Origin: Amorphophallus konjac
Taxonomy: Eukaryota > Streptophyta > Magnoliopsida > Alismatales > Araceae
Assembly: GCA_022559845.1 (NCBI GenBank)
Contig: CM040117.1
Span: 145,952,732 to 146,016,731 of the forward strand
Direction of reading: 5' to 3'
Length of the DNA stretch: 64,000 nt
In this document: positions 46,696-58,852 of the stretch, piece after piece
How positions within the stretch are numbered: the first letter of the stretch is position 1
Layout of the letters: each line of letters opens with the position of its first letter
Position numbers and translations under genes: made by a program
The notes under the pieces: generated by a model
Seen by the model: the letters and a program-made list of their open reading frames with translations, nothing else
Told to the model about the DNA's origin: nothing
The model's database searches: none

Positions 46696-49069
46696 GTGTT
46701 CTTTCCACAGGAAGTAACATTAAAAAAACTACATATATACGTATATATAAAGAATGCACTTAAAGAACTGGAATATCACTTTTAGAAAAAAAAAGGTACA
46801 TCTACTGGAATGTCTTTGCAATTTACACATGGGAAGGCACAATAATAAACACCCAGATGGATATGGTTAGAGATGACAATCCCAGATGTATTTTTTGTCT
46901 TGGTTCCAAAGCTATTTTGTTTTGGTTCCAAAGTTGTTCAGTTTGATTCAGTTTGGCTTGGGATGTAGTTTGGTTTGGTTTTTCTGTTCTGACATGTATT
47001 GTAGAGGGAGTATGAGATACTGAGGTTGATGACTCCTATACTGGTTCAAACAAGCTCACGACCACTATTTTGTATTTGTTTGAGTGTCAGGTTTGAAGCA
47101 TCACCAATAGGGACTTCTACAGCTGACTTAACGTAGCAGCAGTTGGCCTTCCAAGAATGAAGACAACATTGTGACATAGAAGTGTTGCCTGTTATTTGGA
47201 TATACACATTTATTTTAGCTATGCAATCTAATTCTTGCATATTAACCGCTGTATAATTTTTCTTCGCAGTTCTCTAACCCTGCAAGCCTACCAAACCCAT
47301 ATAAGTATTGTAGTGATAGCCCGGGATGTGGTCAGATGCCAGTGCACCCAAGGCCGCAAACCACAGATTGCCAAAATAGCAACTCTCAAGAGTACATGGA
47401 ACATATGTCCATCAAACAACAGTACATTGCTAATCATTGGTGTCATGTATAATCTCAAACATAATCTTTTGAGAGAAAAGTTACAAAATAATTGATTCAC
47501 ATCACGAAGTTGGCTCGATAGGTATTGATGCCAGACTCAAGGGAATTTCCTGTGTATATAATATGCAGAAAAAATTATTTGAACTATATATATGGTGAAA
47601 GAGCAGATAATATCAAAAAAACTTCCCTTTTCACACCAAAGAAAGTCTTACTTAATATGGTGAAAGGACCGACATCTGACTGGCCACTGCAGATATGAAT
47701 CCACAATTGATTTTCTTCTCTGCTGGGAGGGTGTGGTGGTGGTGTCAAGAGTGGAGGTTTTATATAAATTTTGTTTCAGAGAGGGAAGGTCCAGACACAG
47801 TAAATTTTCTTGATATGGCATTGGCCAAAGATGTATCACAGCCTGATGCCCTAGCAGGCCAACAGCATAACAATCACCTAAAATTCACATTTTGCTAAGT
47901 AGCTCAACAGTTATATATTGTTCATCAATAAGTAGGATCACATGATGCTCTAATCAAAATGTGGGAAGGTATTTCTTTTTTCGATAATGTTTAGAGGCCC
48001 TCCAACTACCAGCTAGTTTTAAAAAAATAAGTCTTGTTTACATTAATGACAGCAGTTGAATGGTTTAGATTTTTAGATAAGCAATCCTATTACTTTTCTG
48101 AAAGTGGAAAGTCAACTCTTCGAATGAATGCAAAGCAAAGAATATGATTATCCATAGTATTGGATTCAATTGAAGCAACAAACAACTCAGAAAAGCAACA
48201 AAAGCAATTGTAGATTGCTCATTTTTTACCTTGTGGACCTGTAAAAGAACACAAGCAACTGTACATTAACATTTTGCCCATGTTCTAGCTTACGAGGTTG
48301 GGCACTAGACAGACTTGATTGAAATGTTGAGTGAAAAAATATTGGGTATTATTTGCTAATAAAATCTTTTGGAGTTCATGATGAACAGATTCTGACCTTA
48401 GCAAGTCACATATATGATGAAACAAAAAACAAGCCATTCCATTTATTGAAATGCATTATGACTTGGTACTCAGCCCTCACTGGTTGAGATCCTCAGGTTA
48501 ACTTATTTTGGGAAACCACAGGCTAAGTTAAACTGAGGATCTTTGCCTACTGGAACTCAAACTTGGCCATGGAGTTGCACAAGGCATTATGTTATCAACC
48601 AGTTTCCACAGCCATCTGCACATCGAAGACCCATGCATTAAGTTGAACCCAACATTATCCTCATCTCTTTTTCATTAGGGGCATACACAAACTAGTTTCA
48701 GAAAATAGAAAGTCATGTAGGATTGATCACTTCTAGCCATCAACTCAACCATATAAACTCAACATATCTTCATCTAACATGCATAAGCATGAGTTCAAAC
48801 CCAAAATCATATTATGAAGCATCATGTAAAAGTTCATGTAGATAAATAAGGAATTGTTTTAAAATTAAATACTATTGTCAGCTCTATTAAGCTTCCTGTC
48901 TCTGCATAGTAAATGACAATGTTGTACTTCTGTGGCCATGTAAAGAGTGTGCCATGATTGGATATCGATCTATTATACTGTTTAGTATCATCAAATTATA
49001 AGCATACAATTAAATAAAATCATGTAACATACATCTAGAACTGAAAACATAATTTTCTCGCAGTTGTGT

Positions 49070-49790
49070 CCAGTTAGATGATGTTGATACTAAAAAAAAG
49101 GAAGAGCAAAAGAAGAATGTACATGTTAAACAGTAACTTGACTGTAAGAAAAGCAGTTTTGAGACTTTGTAGCATTGTTGGTGGAAGATATGCTAAGTTT
49201 CTGAACAAAAGAATAGAAGATAGAATTGGGAGTAATGATAGTTCAGGTAGGGTCAACCATGACTCCTCTGCACAAGAAATTTGGGTCGATTTTGAAGACC
49301 CTGAGGTAAAGATGGCTGTAGATGAAGATCATGCTGAGGTTGATGGGAATGGACGATGGCCATTTCGTCATTTTGTGGAATAGATCATTCATGATATGTT
49401 TGATCCCATATGGGAAGTTCGTCATGGCACGATTATGGCTTTGAGGGAAATTATGACCCATCAAGGTGCCTGTGTTGGAGTGTTTATGCCTGATCTAGGC
49501 TCCAACATGTCATGGCTACCAGACGTAGATGTTGATCCTATAAAGAGGGGAATGGGGGTTGATTTAAATGTTCAGCCTACAATGGATGCTTATGAACCAG
49601 ACCTGAAGATAAGAAAGTTGAACCAATCCATTTAGCAGGGCCTATGGTTTTGAAGAAGGAGATGAACAGTGGCTTGCTAAAATTGGAAGATAGTTTTTTT
49701 TTTGACACAATGGGAAGGGTGGACTGTGGTAATATTGGCATTGTTCATCTTAAAAAAGCTCAGACTTTTAGTGAATGAGGATGTTCACCC
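49070..49790 (+). pseudogene. BTAF1: Captured fragment of BTAF1 (TATA-binding protein-associated factor, MOT1 family)
   Basis: BTAF1/MOT1 is a Snf2-type ATPase that removes TBP from DNA. The piece here is from the N-terminal HEAT-repeat region. GRWPFRHFVE, then DMFDPIWEVRHGTIMALREI, THQGACVGVFMPDL and GVDLNVQP are in one frame from 49078 to 49635. A TAG at 49381-49383 stands where Gln is expected. The frame breaks after 49635 but related sequence continues (MVLKKEMNSGLLKLEDS). The ATPase domain is absent. The plus-strand orientation is opposite to the other captured fragments. The family match is from memory of conserved plant BTAF1 sequence. Confidence 0.75.
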
Positions 49791-50050
49791 ACTGAAATGT
49801 TTCTGAGAAGGACATCATAGCATGCTATCTAAATCGATGCATAGTGATTACCATGGCAATCCCCATGGTTCAGGCTAGGGTCGCTAATCATCCATGCCAC
49901 TATTGACACCTGCATTCACAGCTTATTAAATCAGCTTAGAGGTGCAAGTGGTTGTTAGTCCCACACTACACATGAGCTTATAAGCTCTGAGACTTTCCAC
50001 ATATTATCATGTGGCTTGAGTTGGATGCTCTAGCATCATCCCTTTCTCCA

Positions 50051-50365
50051 TTATTTAACCATATATTGCAATTCACCAACAAACTTCATTCCCCTTCCTT
50101 GTTGTTGAAGGGTGTGCAACACTTCTAATGAATCAAGAATGATTGGTGGAGGGACTTTGGGGTGCTTTTTTCCTTTTCTCCATTCTTTAACCATATATTG
50201 CAATTCACCAACAAACTTCATTCCCCTTCCTTGTTGTTGAAGGGTGTGCATCACTTCTAATGAATCAAGAATGATTGGTGGAGGGACTTTGGGGTGCTTT
50301 TTTCCTTTTCTGTTAAAATGATGTGTTTCCCACAATAATTTGTTATTAAATGATGTGTTTCCCAC
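50051..50365 (-). CDS. Unidentified frame made of a 44-codon unit in tandem
   Basis: A 104-codon minus-strand frame containing two copies of a 132-bp unit, so the duplication preserves the frame. Each copy encodes KHPKVPPPIILDSLEV, HTLQQQGRGMKFVGE and LQYMVK. The two units differ at only a few bases. The sequence looks like real protein but I cannot name its family. It may be an exon captured by the CACTA element and then duplicated. Confidence 0.4.
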   Translation of the reverse strand: MGNTSFNNKLLWETHHFNRKGKKHPKVPPPIILDSLEVMHTLQQQGRGMKFVGELQYMVKEWRKGKKHPKVPPPIILDSLEVLHTLQQQGRGMKFVGELQYMVK

Positions 50366-50385
50366 AATAATTGGTTATTAGGCTA
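50320..50385. repeat. Short tandem duplication of about 33 bp
   Basis: Two copies of aaatgatgtgtttcccacaa followed by taattTgttatt or taattGgttatt. Confidence 0.85.
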
Positions 50386-50460
50386 AATTATCAGGTAATA
50401 AGAGGTTAAGTTAAAGAATCATTAATTAAAACTTTCATTTTTGTTTAACCAAACCAACCC

Positions 50461-51815
50461 CTGAAAAGGGTGGAACCAATGGACTTGGACCGACTTGGTG
50501 TACCGTATCATACCAGGGTCAGTCCAAGTCGATCCAAATCACCAATCCGGCAAACCTTGGATGGTATATCCACCTCTTCCTTCAAGAAATGCATGAACAA
50601 TAAGAAGCACGACTTGAGAAATTGCTTTCGAAATAGTCAAATAAAGGATGCAGACAAAAAATATTATCATCTAAATTGGGCTCCAAAAAGTAAAAAATAG
50701 TTACAGTACACCTCCAAACTTTTTTTAAATCACCATGAGACAAATCCACCAGCACACATTAGGCAGCTGAATCTAAAGACTCTCTCGTGATCTCGTGTTG
50801 CATCAAATGCAAGTGCAGCGCACAGGGACAACAAAACTGGCAAGACTAACATACAACCTGACGCAAGGATCTGGAGAGAGGTTGAAAGGAGTGGAGTCAG
50901 GACTGGGATTGGCTGGTCCTAGACCAATCTGGCTGATCCCATCAGACCACAAAGACGTCAGATGGCCAAGCAAATTATAATATGTTTCTAACTTAATGTA
51001 TATATGCATGTGTATATATAATATATTTCATGGTATCACCCATGTTTAAAAAAATGTGGATAAATAACTGATATTAGAATACAAGATATAATATTTTTTC
51101 ACAGTGAGGGATTTCCTACAATTCTTGTTTCCCCTTTTTCCTATTGGATCACAGAACAAGAATGACAGAAGAGGAAGAATAAAGAACAGTGACACTCACC
51201 AAAGAAAACCAATGGAAGAGTGGCAGAAGAGCCTGTAGTAGTGACATTGATGGCAGTGGGAACAATGGCATCAGGCATATATCAGAAGTATTTTTCTCCT
51301 CCTCTCTTTTCTTCTTCTTGGTTTGGCCCATATCTCCTGGCTTCAGCCCCCTAAAGTATCCACATTCACTCCCTCTTGGTTCACCATCATTACATTTCTC
51401 CCAAAATTTTTACTTAGGAAAGGGCCAAAATATCCTCCTCTTAATGCATCAATGAAGATGCACCTGAAATGGAGTACCTCCACTTAACATGACTCTTGCT
51501 CATGCTCTTGTTATGTCAACAAAACTTAAAGAAGGGGCAATTGCAAGAGATGGTGGATCAAGGATGTAAATGTAACTTTCTTTTCCATGCATCCTAGGTA
51601 GTCTTGATGTCTAATCTATGAGTTTCGATCATGTCCTCCTTTCTATCCTATTCCTTCTGTCCCTTTTCTGGCATTTCTACATAATAATTACTTTTGTGTA
51701 AACACAGCAATAATCATTTTCAAAGAGATTAAAACAGTACTACTTCTGAGAAAAGGAAAATATAATTTCAATTAAAACATTTGACAATTTACTTACAATC
51801 AGAATCCATGCAAAC
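50461..51815. other. CACTA interior: no gene identified
   Basis: Mixed repeat-like DNA. A plus frame at 50470-50700 has no recognisable family. Nothing else is supported. Confidence 0.4.
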
Positions 51816-51905
51816 CTGCTCACCAAATTCAAGTTCACTGATTGACTGAACCAATGATGCTAACCAGTAAACATCTGAGTAGGGATTTCCACTATTATCA
51901 TTGTA
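51816..51905 (-). pseudogene. TAF2: Captured 30-codon exon resembling TAF2
   Basis: TAF2 is a TFIID subunit. On the minus strand, TTGCAG precedes position 51905 and GTTTGC follows 51816, giving a 90-bp exon in phase 0 at both ends with canonical AG and GT. It encodes [16 protein letters not shown] and [14 protein letters not shown], which resembles a conserved stretch of plant TAF2 as I remember it. I found no adjoining TAF2 exons with confidence. The exon itself has no stop. Confidence 0.5.
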
Positions 51906-53901
51906 CTGCAAGGAGAGAAACAAACCAAATTCAATCAGGAAACTAACGATAGCGAAGGGGAAATAGGTGACAACAGGCCACATAATTTTCTTGATTATAG
52001 CTACTGTTATACATCTCGGCCATTTTATACCCCCAAACGTACAAGCGATAGTACAAAGAGTAAACAATTGTAATTATTGAGAATGCAGAATATTACCTGG
52101 TTTGAATTGTAATTGGCATATTTAGTGCCAAAATTTACTTTTTCTATTTTCAAGGTAGAAAAACAGAGAGAACTTAGGGTCTGGAACAGATGAATATCCA
52201 GGTCATCAGCCCAGCTGCCAGTGCAGATGTAAATGGGATGGGTTTGGTGTGGATACAAGGTATATCCTTTACCATATCTGGTGACACTTTACAATATCCA
52301 TAACCTGTCCGCATCTGATAAGATTAACAGTCAAAAACCATAAAATTATCTGACAATATTGATGGAATCTGATAAGTTTTCAGATACTTATCTGTCACCT
52401 AGGGTAAGGACATATTTCAAAATAAATCCACAATGGTCAAAACAAATCTAATTGATGGTTGACTATATAACATATCTCTACATATTTTTAAAATAAGCCT
52501 ACAATCACAAAAGGAGTTGAGGACAAGTGGAAGCCTGCGGCAGTATTTGTCTAAATAGCTCCTCATGTCTGCATCATGTCTAAACAACTCCTCATGCCTG
52601 GGTTTTTGAGTCGGATGAAAATCCGACGGAGAGAGATTGTTGGAACAAAAACACAATCCACTATGAATCTATAGAAGCATGTGTAAAGGAGATTGTGAGG
52701 ATTATCAATGAAGGTAGATTTTGTAAAAAAGAAAGAAAGGCGTCTCCGTTCCAAACGAGGCCTAAGTGTATTGTGAGAAGGGGACCGTTCATTTCTACAG
52801 ACACCACATCACACGTATTTGGTAGGTGAGAAGAAAGCTTGATATAAACTATAGATAGAAGATGATTAAGGTTTCCTGGGCCTACTCATATGCCATTCCA
52901 AGAGGGAGGCTCTCCATGATACTTGGCCCATGCACTATACTAGGATTCACTAATGACATATGAGAGAGAGAGAGAGTTTTGTCTACATGTTGTCATTCCA
53001 AAACCACGCAAAATGCAGAGTAACAATGTAAAGATAAAAGAAAGTTAGTGATATCTATCACTTGATAAGAATAGTTATATATCAAGTAGAGGCTAAAACA
53101 AAATACGAATGCCATTCCTTGTCTTCAAATTTTGAGTTGGATGAACCAAAGACTTCAATATGATACTGTAGTCCATAAGTGTGACTTGAATTGCACATCC
53201 CGTATTTGTTATCATCCACTTTACAAATCTTTTAAGTCAACTTAAATGTGATGGGACACTACGTATTAAGAATAGTCTCACATTAAGTGGTGATCATAGA
53301 GAATACATCTAAGTTGGATGGCCCAATAATTCACTACATATACATAGGGAAGGTTGGCACTTCACTCTCATTTTGAGAACCAAATTAATCAATCCCCAAT
53401 TTACGCCAGAACTCTGACAGAAGCCTCTTGAAATAATTGTTTCTATCAAAATCTTGGAAGTTGGGAGTTTCCAGCCTGTTGTATCCTTCACCGTGCATTT
53501 TGAAGTTTGGTTTTAATTTTATTTCCAAGGAAAATGGACAATAATTAAACCTTACATTTCTCAATATCGACCTTTGAACGATATTAAACTGTAGCTACCT
53601 TGTGGAAGGAAGACATGAACTCAGCCAGGTGACATTTTTTTTACTCATGTGGCATGATCATATTAATTCTTGTTTACGCTTGTGTTATGAATTCGTCAAG
53701 TTCCAAACGAATGAAAAAATTGTTAAGGTCAATTTAACATGTCTGTCTCAGTTCTGGAAACCATTCTCTCCTCCCCACCCCAACAACAGCACACACAACA
53801 AACCAACATAAGTTTATTTGTAGACGAAGCAATTGCAAGGCAGTTACAAGAACACATGATCACCGAAAACAAAATTCCTGCAGAAAGTAGGAGACTCTTA
53901 C
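51906..53901. other. CACTA interior: no gene identified
   Basis: AT-rich, with several short frames that I could not relate to any protein. Some could be introns flanking the exon at 51816-51905 or that at 53902-54040. Confidence 0.4.
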
Positions 53902-54040
53902 CATAAATAACACAAAGAGAAGGGATAAAAGGAGCTCCGGACGACCTACAACAAGTGTCCCAAAGAGACGACGTAAATTCAAATATCCATCAATCAATCC
54001 AGTTCTTGCGAGAAACATCGCATGAAAGACCACCCCTGGC
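53902..54040 (-). other. Orphan exon-like segment
   Basis: On the minus strand, CACACAG precedes 54040 and GTAAGAG follows 53902, a strong acceptor and donor. The 139-bp segment is open in one frame (phase 1 start, complete codon end). It encodes a mostly hydrophobic peptide (GVVFHAMFLARTGLIDGYL, then LLLSLLFVLFM). This looks like a membrane-protein exon, but I cannot identify the family. Confidence 0.4.
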
Positions 54041-54299
54041 CTGTGTGAAAAATTTAAAGCATATTAATTAATAAGCAATAACCCGAGTGAAATTTTGTAT
54101 GATCTAGAAAATGATGAAAGAAGATTCTACTGGCAATCTTACTCCAGTAAGCAAGACGTGCCTGGGTCATGTATCTTACGGAGACGAGGAGGTGGAGAGG
54201 TGAAGTAGAATATGGAGGAAAAGTCTACACCATAGGTGAGGAGGTAGAGGGGTGGAGGAGAAGACGGAGGAAGAGTCGCAACGGAAGGGTGCTAGAGAG

Positions 54300-55018
54300 G
54301 CGAGAGGAGGCGGTGTGGGAAGGAGAATACCTTCACAATCTCATAGATGAGTATGATTCAGTGCCGGCGGGTTAGGTGTCGGTGCTGGTGTGGAGGTGAC
54401 GATGAGCAACCTTGTGGCGTAACAGCAGAGCAAGAGCATGACGGCGGTGGTTGGGGAGCATCGCCCGGCGCCGGTTGCGGCTAGGCCCTGCAGAGTTGGG
54501 CAACTATACGTACCGGACCTGCTAGTGGCTCCTACGGCTACTGAGGAATAGTGAGGGGGGAGAAGTAGGCAGGGGAGGCGATGAGCAGAGGGGTAGAGGA
54601 TGATGTACACCGGAGGCCGTGAGTAGGCGGAGAGGTGGAGGGAGAAGAAGAGGAAGAGTTCCGCAGCGGGAGGGGCCCAGGGAGGTGAGAGGAGAGGTGG
54701 AGTGGTGGAGGAGAAGGTGGATTGAGGACTAAATCTGCGACCGAGAAGGAGGGAGGGGAGGTTACGATCGCGCGGGCGCTCGAATGTGGCACGCGTAGGT
54801 GAAATACTTTGGGGGCATTTTTAATGGATTAATATTGTTGAATAATCATTTTGAGGCAATTTTGAAATGCCTCTATATTGGGTTTTAAGTAAAGAATAAA
54901 ATTAAAATGTTTTAGAGTCAATATTAAAAATAAAATGCCTCTATTTATGATAATTTAGAGACAATTTTAATAAATGTCTCTAAATGAACTGACCCTATAT
55001 CTATAGTTTTTGGTAGTG
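54300..55018 (+). repeat. Internal copy of the CACTA right end
   Basis: GC-rich DNA at 54360-54810 followed by subterminal words and a terminal sequence ending ggtagtg at 55018. It is closely related to 58900-59499: both share gatgagcagaggggt-type DNA, tttgggggcattttt, then gtctctaaat and ccctatatct. Read inward, the end is CACTACCAAAAACTATAGA. The flanking triplet is aat, which does not match the AGT at the left end of D. This is either the fossil end of an earlier element or a duplicated terminus. Confidence 0.8.
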
Positions 55019-55279
55019 AATGTTAAAGATCATTCCCACAACTTGATTCTACATACCTATCTCAAGAAAGTAAGTTGACTATTGACTTGAGATGACCCCC
55101 AGGTTTATGTACTAAACTTGAAATGGTTAACATTTTTTTCTTAGGTATGCATGTGGCCATATCAATTCTATAAATCTTTCAAGATCAAAAGCTGAAGATT
55201 GTTCCAGTTCATTGAGTATGTATAATCCTCTGGCTCAGTCATGAGCCAAAAGGTCCAGAAGAGCCTTCCGTGGTATGGT

Positions 55280-56081
55280 TAATAATAGATCCAAATAGAC
55301 TTATTGTAAAAGCTCAACCAACCATCTAGTTCACTAGGGTATGTAAGGAAAATGGCCTATTGCACACTCATTTACCAAGCCAAAAACTCCATATGTCACT
55401 CTTACAGTCATAATTGCTTCCACTTATTCTCTCAGGCTATCAAACAAATTGGTAAATCAGAGATTGCTTCATGAATATTTCAGACATTTTTTCAATAGAA
55501 AATACTTCATAAAAAGCAATGATCACAATAATTTCTTGACATAATAACTGGCATGCGTTTATTCAACATATCGGCATATAATTGTAAGTACCCACAAATG
55601 TGTTTCGCTGGCCCATAGAGGTGGCAAGTACTGCACTCACTCCAACGTCTGTAATCTTTACTTCAACTTTATGATTCACTAACAATTTGATGGCTTTATG
55701 TCCCTATGTATTACATGCCTTTCAGTATGCAAACAAACCATACCTTTCAAAACCTGTCATGAAAACAAAGGAAATAAATCTTTATACAAAAGAAGGTTGG
55801 TCAACTGAAGTGGATAGCCTCTTATTATGCAAATTTATAATTGAAAGAATGTTTGCTTGCTTACAAACAACTGCAAGATATGGCTCCAGGATTGTTTTAA
55901 CTTGTTAGATAAGATCTACTAAAGAACCACAATCCATGTACTCCAGGACCATTGATATAATCCCATTGTGATAGAAAGCATGGTACCATACAACGATATG
56001 TTGACATTGAGAAGCTTGGTTTATTTTGAGATCTTGTACAATTTGCTTACGAATTGCCTCTCGAATGTTCATTTGGATACC
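55280..56081 (-). pseudogene. MKK6: Captured fragment of a MKK6-type MAP kinase kinase
   Basis: MAP kinase kinases phosphorylate MAPKs; MKK6 acts in plant cytokinesis and signalling. Three exon-like blocks are visible on the minus strand. Block A (56081-55857, 75 codons after an AG) encodes [29 protein letters not shown] and, after a TAG, QVKTILEPYLAVVCKQ. Block B (from 55753 after ATGACAG) has [13 protein letters not shown], a one-base deletion, [17 protein letters not shown] and TFVGTYNYM; the DFG motif is DVG. Block C (from 55436) has PERISGSNYDCKSDIWS and FPY. The glycine-rich loop and ATP-binding Lys exon was not found. Introns are present, so capture was at DNA level. Confidence 0.78.
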
Positions 56082-57589
56082 CTGAACAAGATATTATATC
56101 ATCACTTCATCAGTTGAGAGTCCAATTAACTTGATAAAATCTTAGTTATTAAAGCATCACAATTGTTAGAAAAGCCAGACATTTCATTGTTTTAATGGGC
56201 TTCAAGCAACATACAGTGAAGCCAACATAAAAGTAACTATGGTTCCCTCTATCAGTCCTTCGTCCAATCTCTAATATGTTATCTCCTCCATTCCTTCTGG
56301 GAATAAAACAAGGGCATTACATCGAGTGGTCGGTAAATAGAAAACCAGCTTCACGTTAGTAAAGATGGCATAAGTAAACACCTTTTTTTCCCTCACTAAA
56401 TAGACATAAAAATTGTGAATTATGATTTCACTTTAAGAACATCGGAAGACAAAATCTGATGGAATGATATCTAACCGACTAAGTCAAAATGTAGATGCCC
56501 AATTTCTTTCAAGGGAACTGCTAATTTTATCCAAAATGCTTCCCACCTCTGCCTGCCTGAATATTAGACTAATCACATAAACGTTTTCTTCAAATTGCAA
56601 ATACGCGTACCCCCACTATGAATTGCAAGAAGCACTTCTTAATTTTAAACTTTTTCCTCCATTGGGTAGAAGTAGAATAGTGTGGATATTCACCCATCGT
56701 CTAGCAGTGCTCAGAGCTAATTTTTTAAACATTTGTTTGGCCATTTGAGTTTCTGTGTCCACAATTTTTAAATTGGAATATAGAAAAGCCAAGACATAAA
56801 ATTAAGAACATGCACCTCTGTAAAGGATAAAGACTTATAAGAACCAGAAATGGCCAAACAAAACAATGCAACTAAAAATAGGAAAAAATCAACTCTCAAG
56901 GGGCTAATGTGATAAGGTAATCACGCACCAATAATAAAATAATAAATAACAATAATCGAACAGAGAGGCATGAGCACGCAACAAAAAAAGGAAATGAGAG
57001 AAAAAGAATAAGATAGAATATGTAAAAGAAGAACAAGGTAGGGTCTCTCACCACATTTTCTACTACATGAACTACCATTTTTAGTCTGATGGCCAACTTA
57101 CACATTTGCATGTGCTTCATTTATCTTAGTACTTGATGAATCTAGCCTGAGCACAAATAGACCAACACAAACAAATTTCACAAAGTCACATACAGAAGAA
57201 AAAAAGTAACAATCCTACTTTTGATTAGATTGCGGAGAATCACCCATACATAGGCCTACATCTAAGACCTTTTGAAAAAAATGACTTTTTCATCTCAACT
57301 CGTTCCTTAATATCCAAATAGGCAATCAAAACCTTCAAAAAAAACATATACACTAGGCCACCTCTCTAGGAAAGATATTCTCCAACAGTCCTAGTGGCAT
57401 TACCAAGCATGATGGAGATGGCACCCTACCGCCCTCCTGGGCATATCTTGGAGTTGAATCTCTTTCAGCAACGGATGCCAGAAGCATAGGAAGCTGTGTT
57501 ACACTGGAAACTGACTAAAAGATCACTTAAGAAACTAGAAACAGACTCAAACCAGAAGGAGATGAAGAAAGCTGGTTGAGACTACAGAC
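56082..57589. other. CACTA interior: no gene identified
   Basis: It may include intron and flanking DNA captured with the MKK6 or kinesin pieces. I found no further exon of either gene, and no other recognisable protein. Confidence 0.4.
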
Positions 57590-58852
57590 CAAGACAAAAA
57601 CACGGATATCATCTGCATTAGAAAGATCACCAGAGGATGATGTGTTCTTTGCACTACTTTCAATAATCTAGTTAAGATGGTTTATCCATTAGCACAAAAC
57701 ATGACATTAGGAAATGAAGAAAGATAACAGGGAGACCAAAAACTATACTTCGAGCAAACTACCATCCTAAAAATAGTGTGTGATCTGCTACTCCGAACGT
57801 TCATGTTTGTTTCCCCAAAATTCCGATTGGCTGCAACAAGACAAATGCCACTAGTTAATTCCCAGAAATTAACATGTTACTAAAGAAGGGAGGAGGATTA
57901 AAGCAGTGATAGCTTCCCCATGCTTGAAAAGCTTGAACACTTGCTCTGCACTGTTCACAATCTCCTCCCTGAGACCTGCAATGTAGATCCCCCTCTGTAG
58001 AACAACTAGGATTAGATAACTCAAAAGAACTTTCCAAGGCAATTGCTTTGTATGTAGGGAGCTAAGGAGGGTTTCCCAGATAGCACACCTCCAAGCTCTC
58101 GTTGATCTGGAGCTTCTGGTTCTCCATTGTCAAGAGATCATTGATCTCTTTGTTATAGATCTCCATGTAAGAGACCCTAATTAGGAACTCCCTCTCTTTG
58201 ATCTGATTATGTAGTGGCAGCAAAAGAGAAAGGAAAAAAAATAGTACAGAAAGCCCTGGGAACAACAAAAGAACTCAAAATCGAATGAACATAGCAAGAA
58301 CCATCTGGATGTTGTTGAAGACGTCGTTAACAGCCAGCTGGATGATCCCGGGGTCATTCTAACAGCTGTTCATCGTGTACGTCTTCCCACTGCTGGTCTG
58401 CCCATACGCAAATGCCGTCCTTAGAAGGTACAAAAGGCAGCAGAATGGCAGAAAACTTGAAAAGGGAAACAAAAGTTATGCATTCTAGCTTGTGATTAAT
58501 CGAATCGGTAGGAACAAATCAAGAAAAGAGGGAGGTGTACTGTTGAATCCATTGACGATAGCCTTGATGATGGACTTTGTGAGCACCTCATGGACGGCGG
58601 CATTGGTGGATCTCTAGTCGAAGACGTGATCTGCAACCAGATCAGATCGACGATTCATTAGGAATTAGGGCTTGGAAGAGAAGGTGGGGAAGAACAGGGG
58701 CGGCGCGCATCGAAGGCGAAGGAGGCGCTAGAGATGGGCGTCCCGATTGGCCGGAGGGTGATGTGGCTGTCCTCGGCCCGCCATTGCTGTTCGCCAGGGC
58801 TCTCTTGGGCGATCGAGGGGCGGAAGCAGACGGCCACCGAGATCCTCTCCAT
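57590..58852 (-). pseudogene. Captured N-terminal half of a kinesin-7 motor gene, seven exons
   Basis: Kinesin-7 (CENP-E/NACK class) are microtubule motors. Starting at Met 58852 (MERISVAVCFRP), seven exons can be placed: 58852-58711, 58630-58541, 58420-58305, 58202-58089, 57994-57913, 57830-57763 and 57667-57590. Their lengths (142, 90, 116, 114, 82, 68, 78 bp) keep one frame throughout, about 230 codons. The P-loop (FAYGQTSSGKTYTM), SYMEIYNKEINDLL, IAGLREEIVNSAEQVFK and switch I (NVRSSRSHTIFRM) are present. The piece stops before the switch II DLAGSE motif. TAG stops occur in exons 2 and 3. Three donors are no longer GT (exons 1, 3, 5) and the exon 3 acceptor is AA, so it cannot be spliced normally. 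Confidence 0.88.

Larger units (their letters stand above)
44661..49069. other. CACTA interior, left part: no gene identified
   Basis: AT-rich, with short open frames on both strands. The minus strand at about 45330-45150 reads as a protein-like piece (contains GGIQTIQSIGFPYYSSTG) that I do not recognise; another frame there is also open. A 43-bp tandem duplication lies at 45902-45987. No transposase motif was seen. Confidence 0.4.

Noticed and set aside
54169..54792. Open frames in the GC-rich part of the inner CACTA end
   Set aside because: Low-complexity, present on both strands, and not conserved in the homologous right end at 58900-59290.
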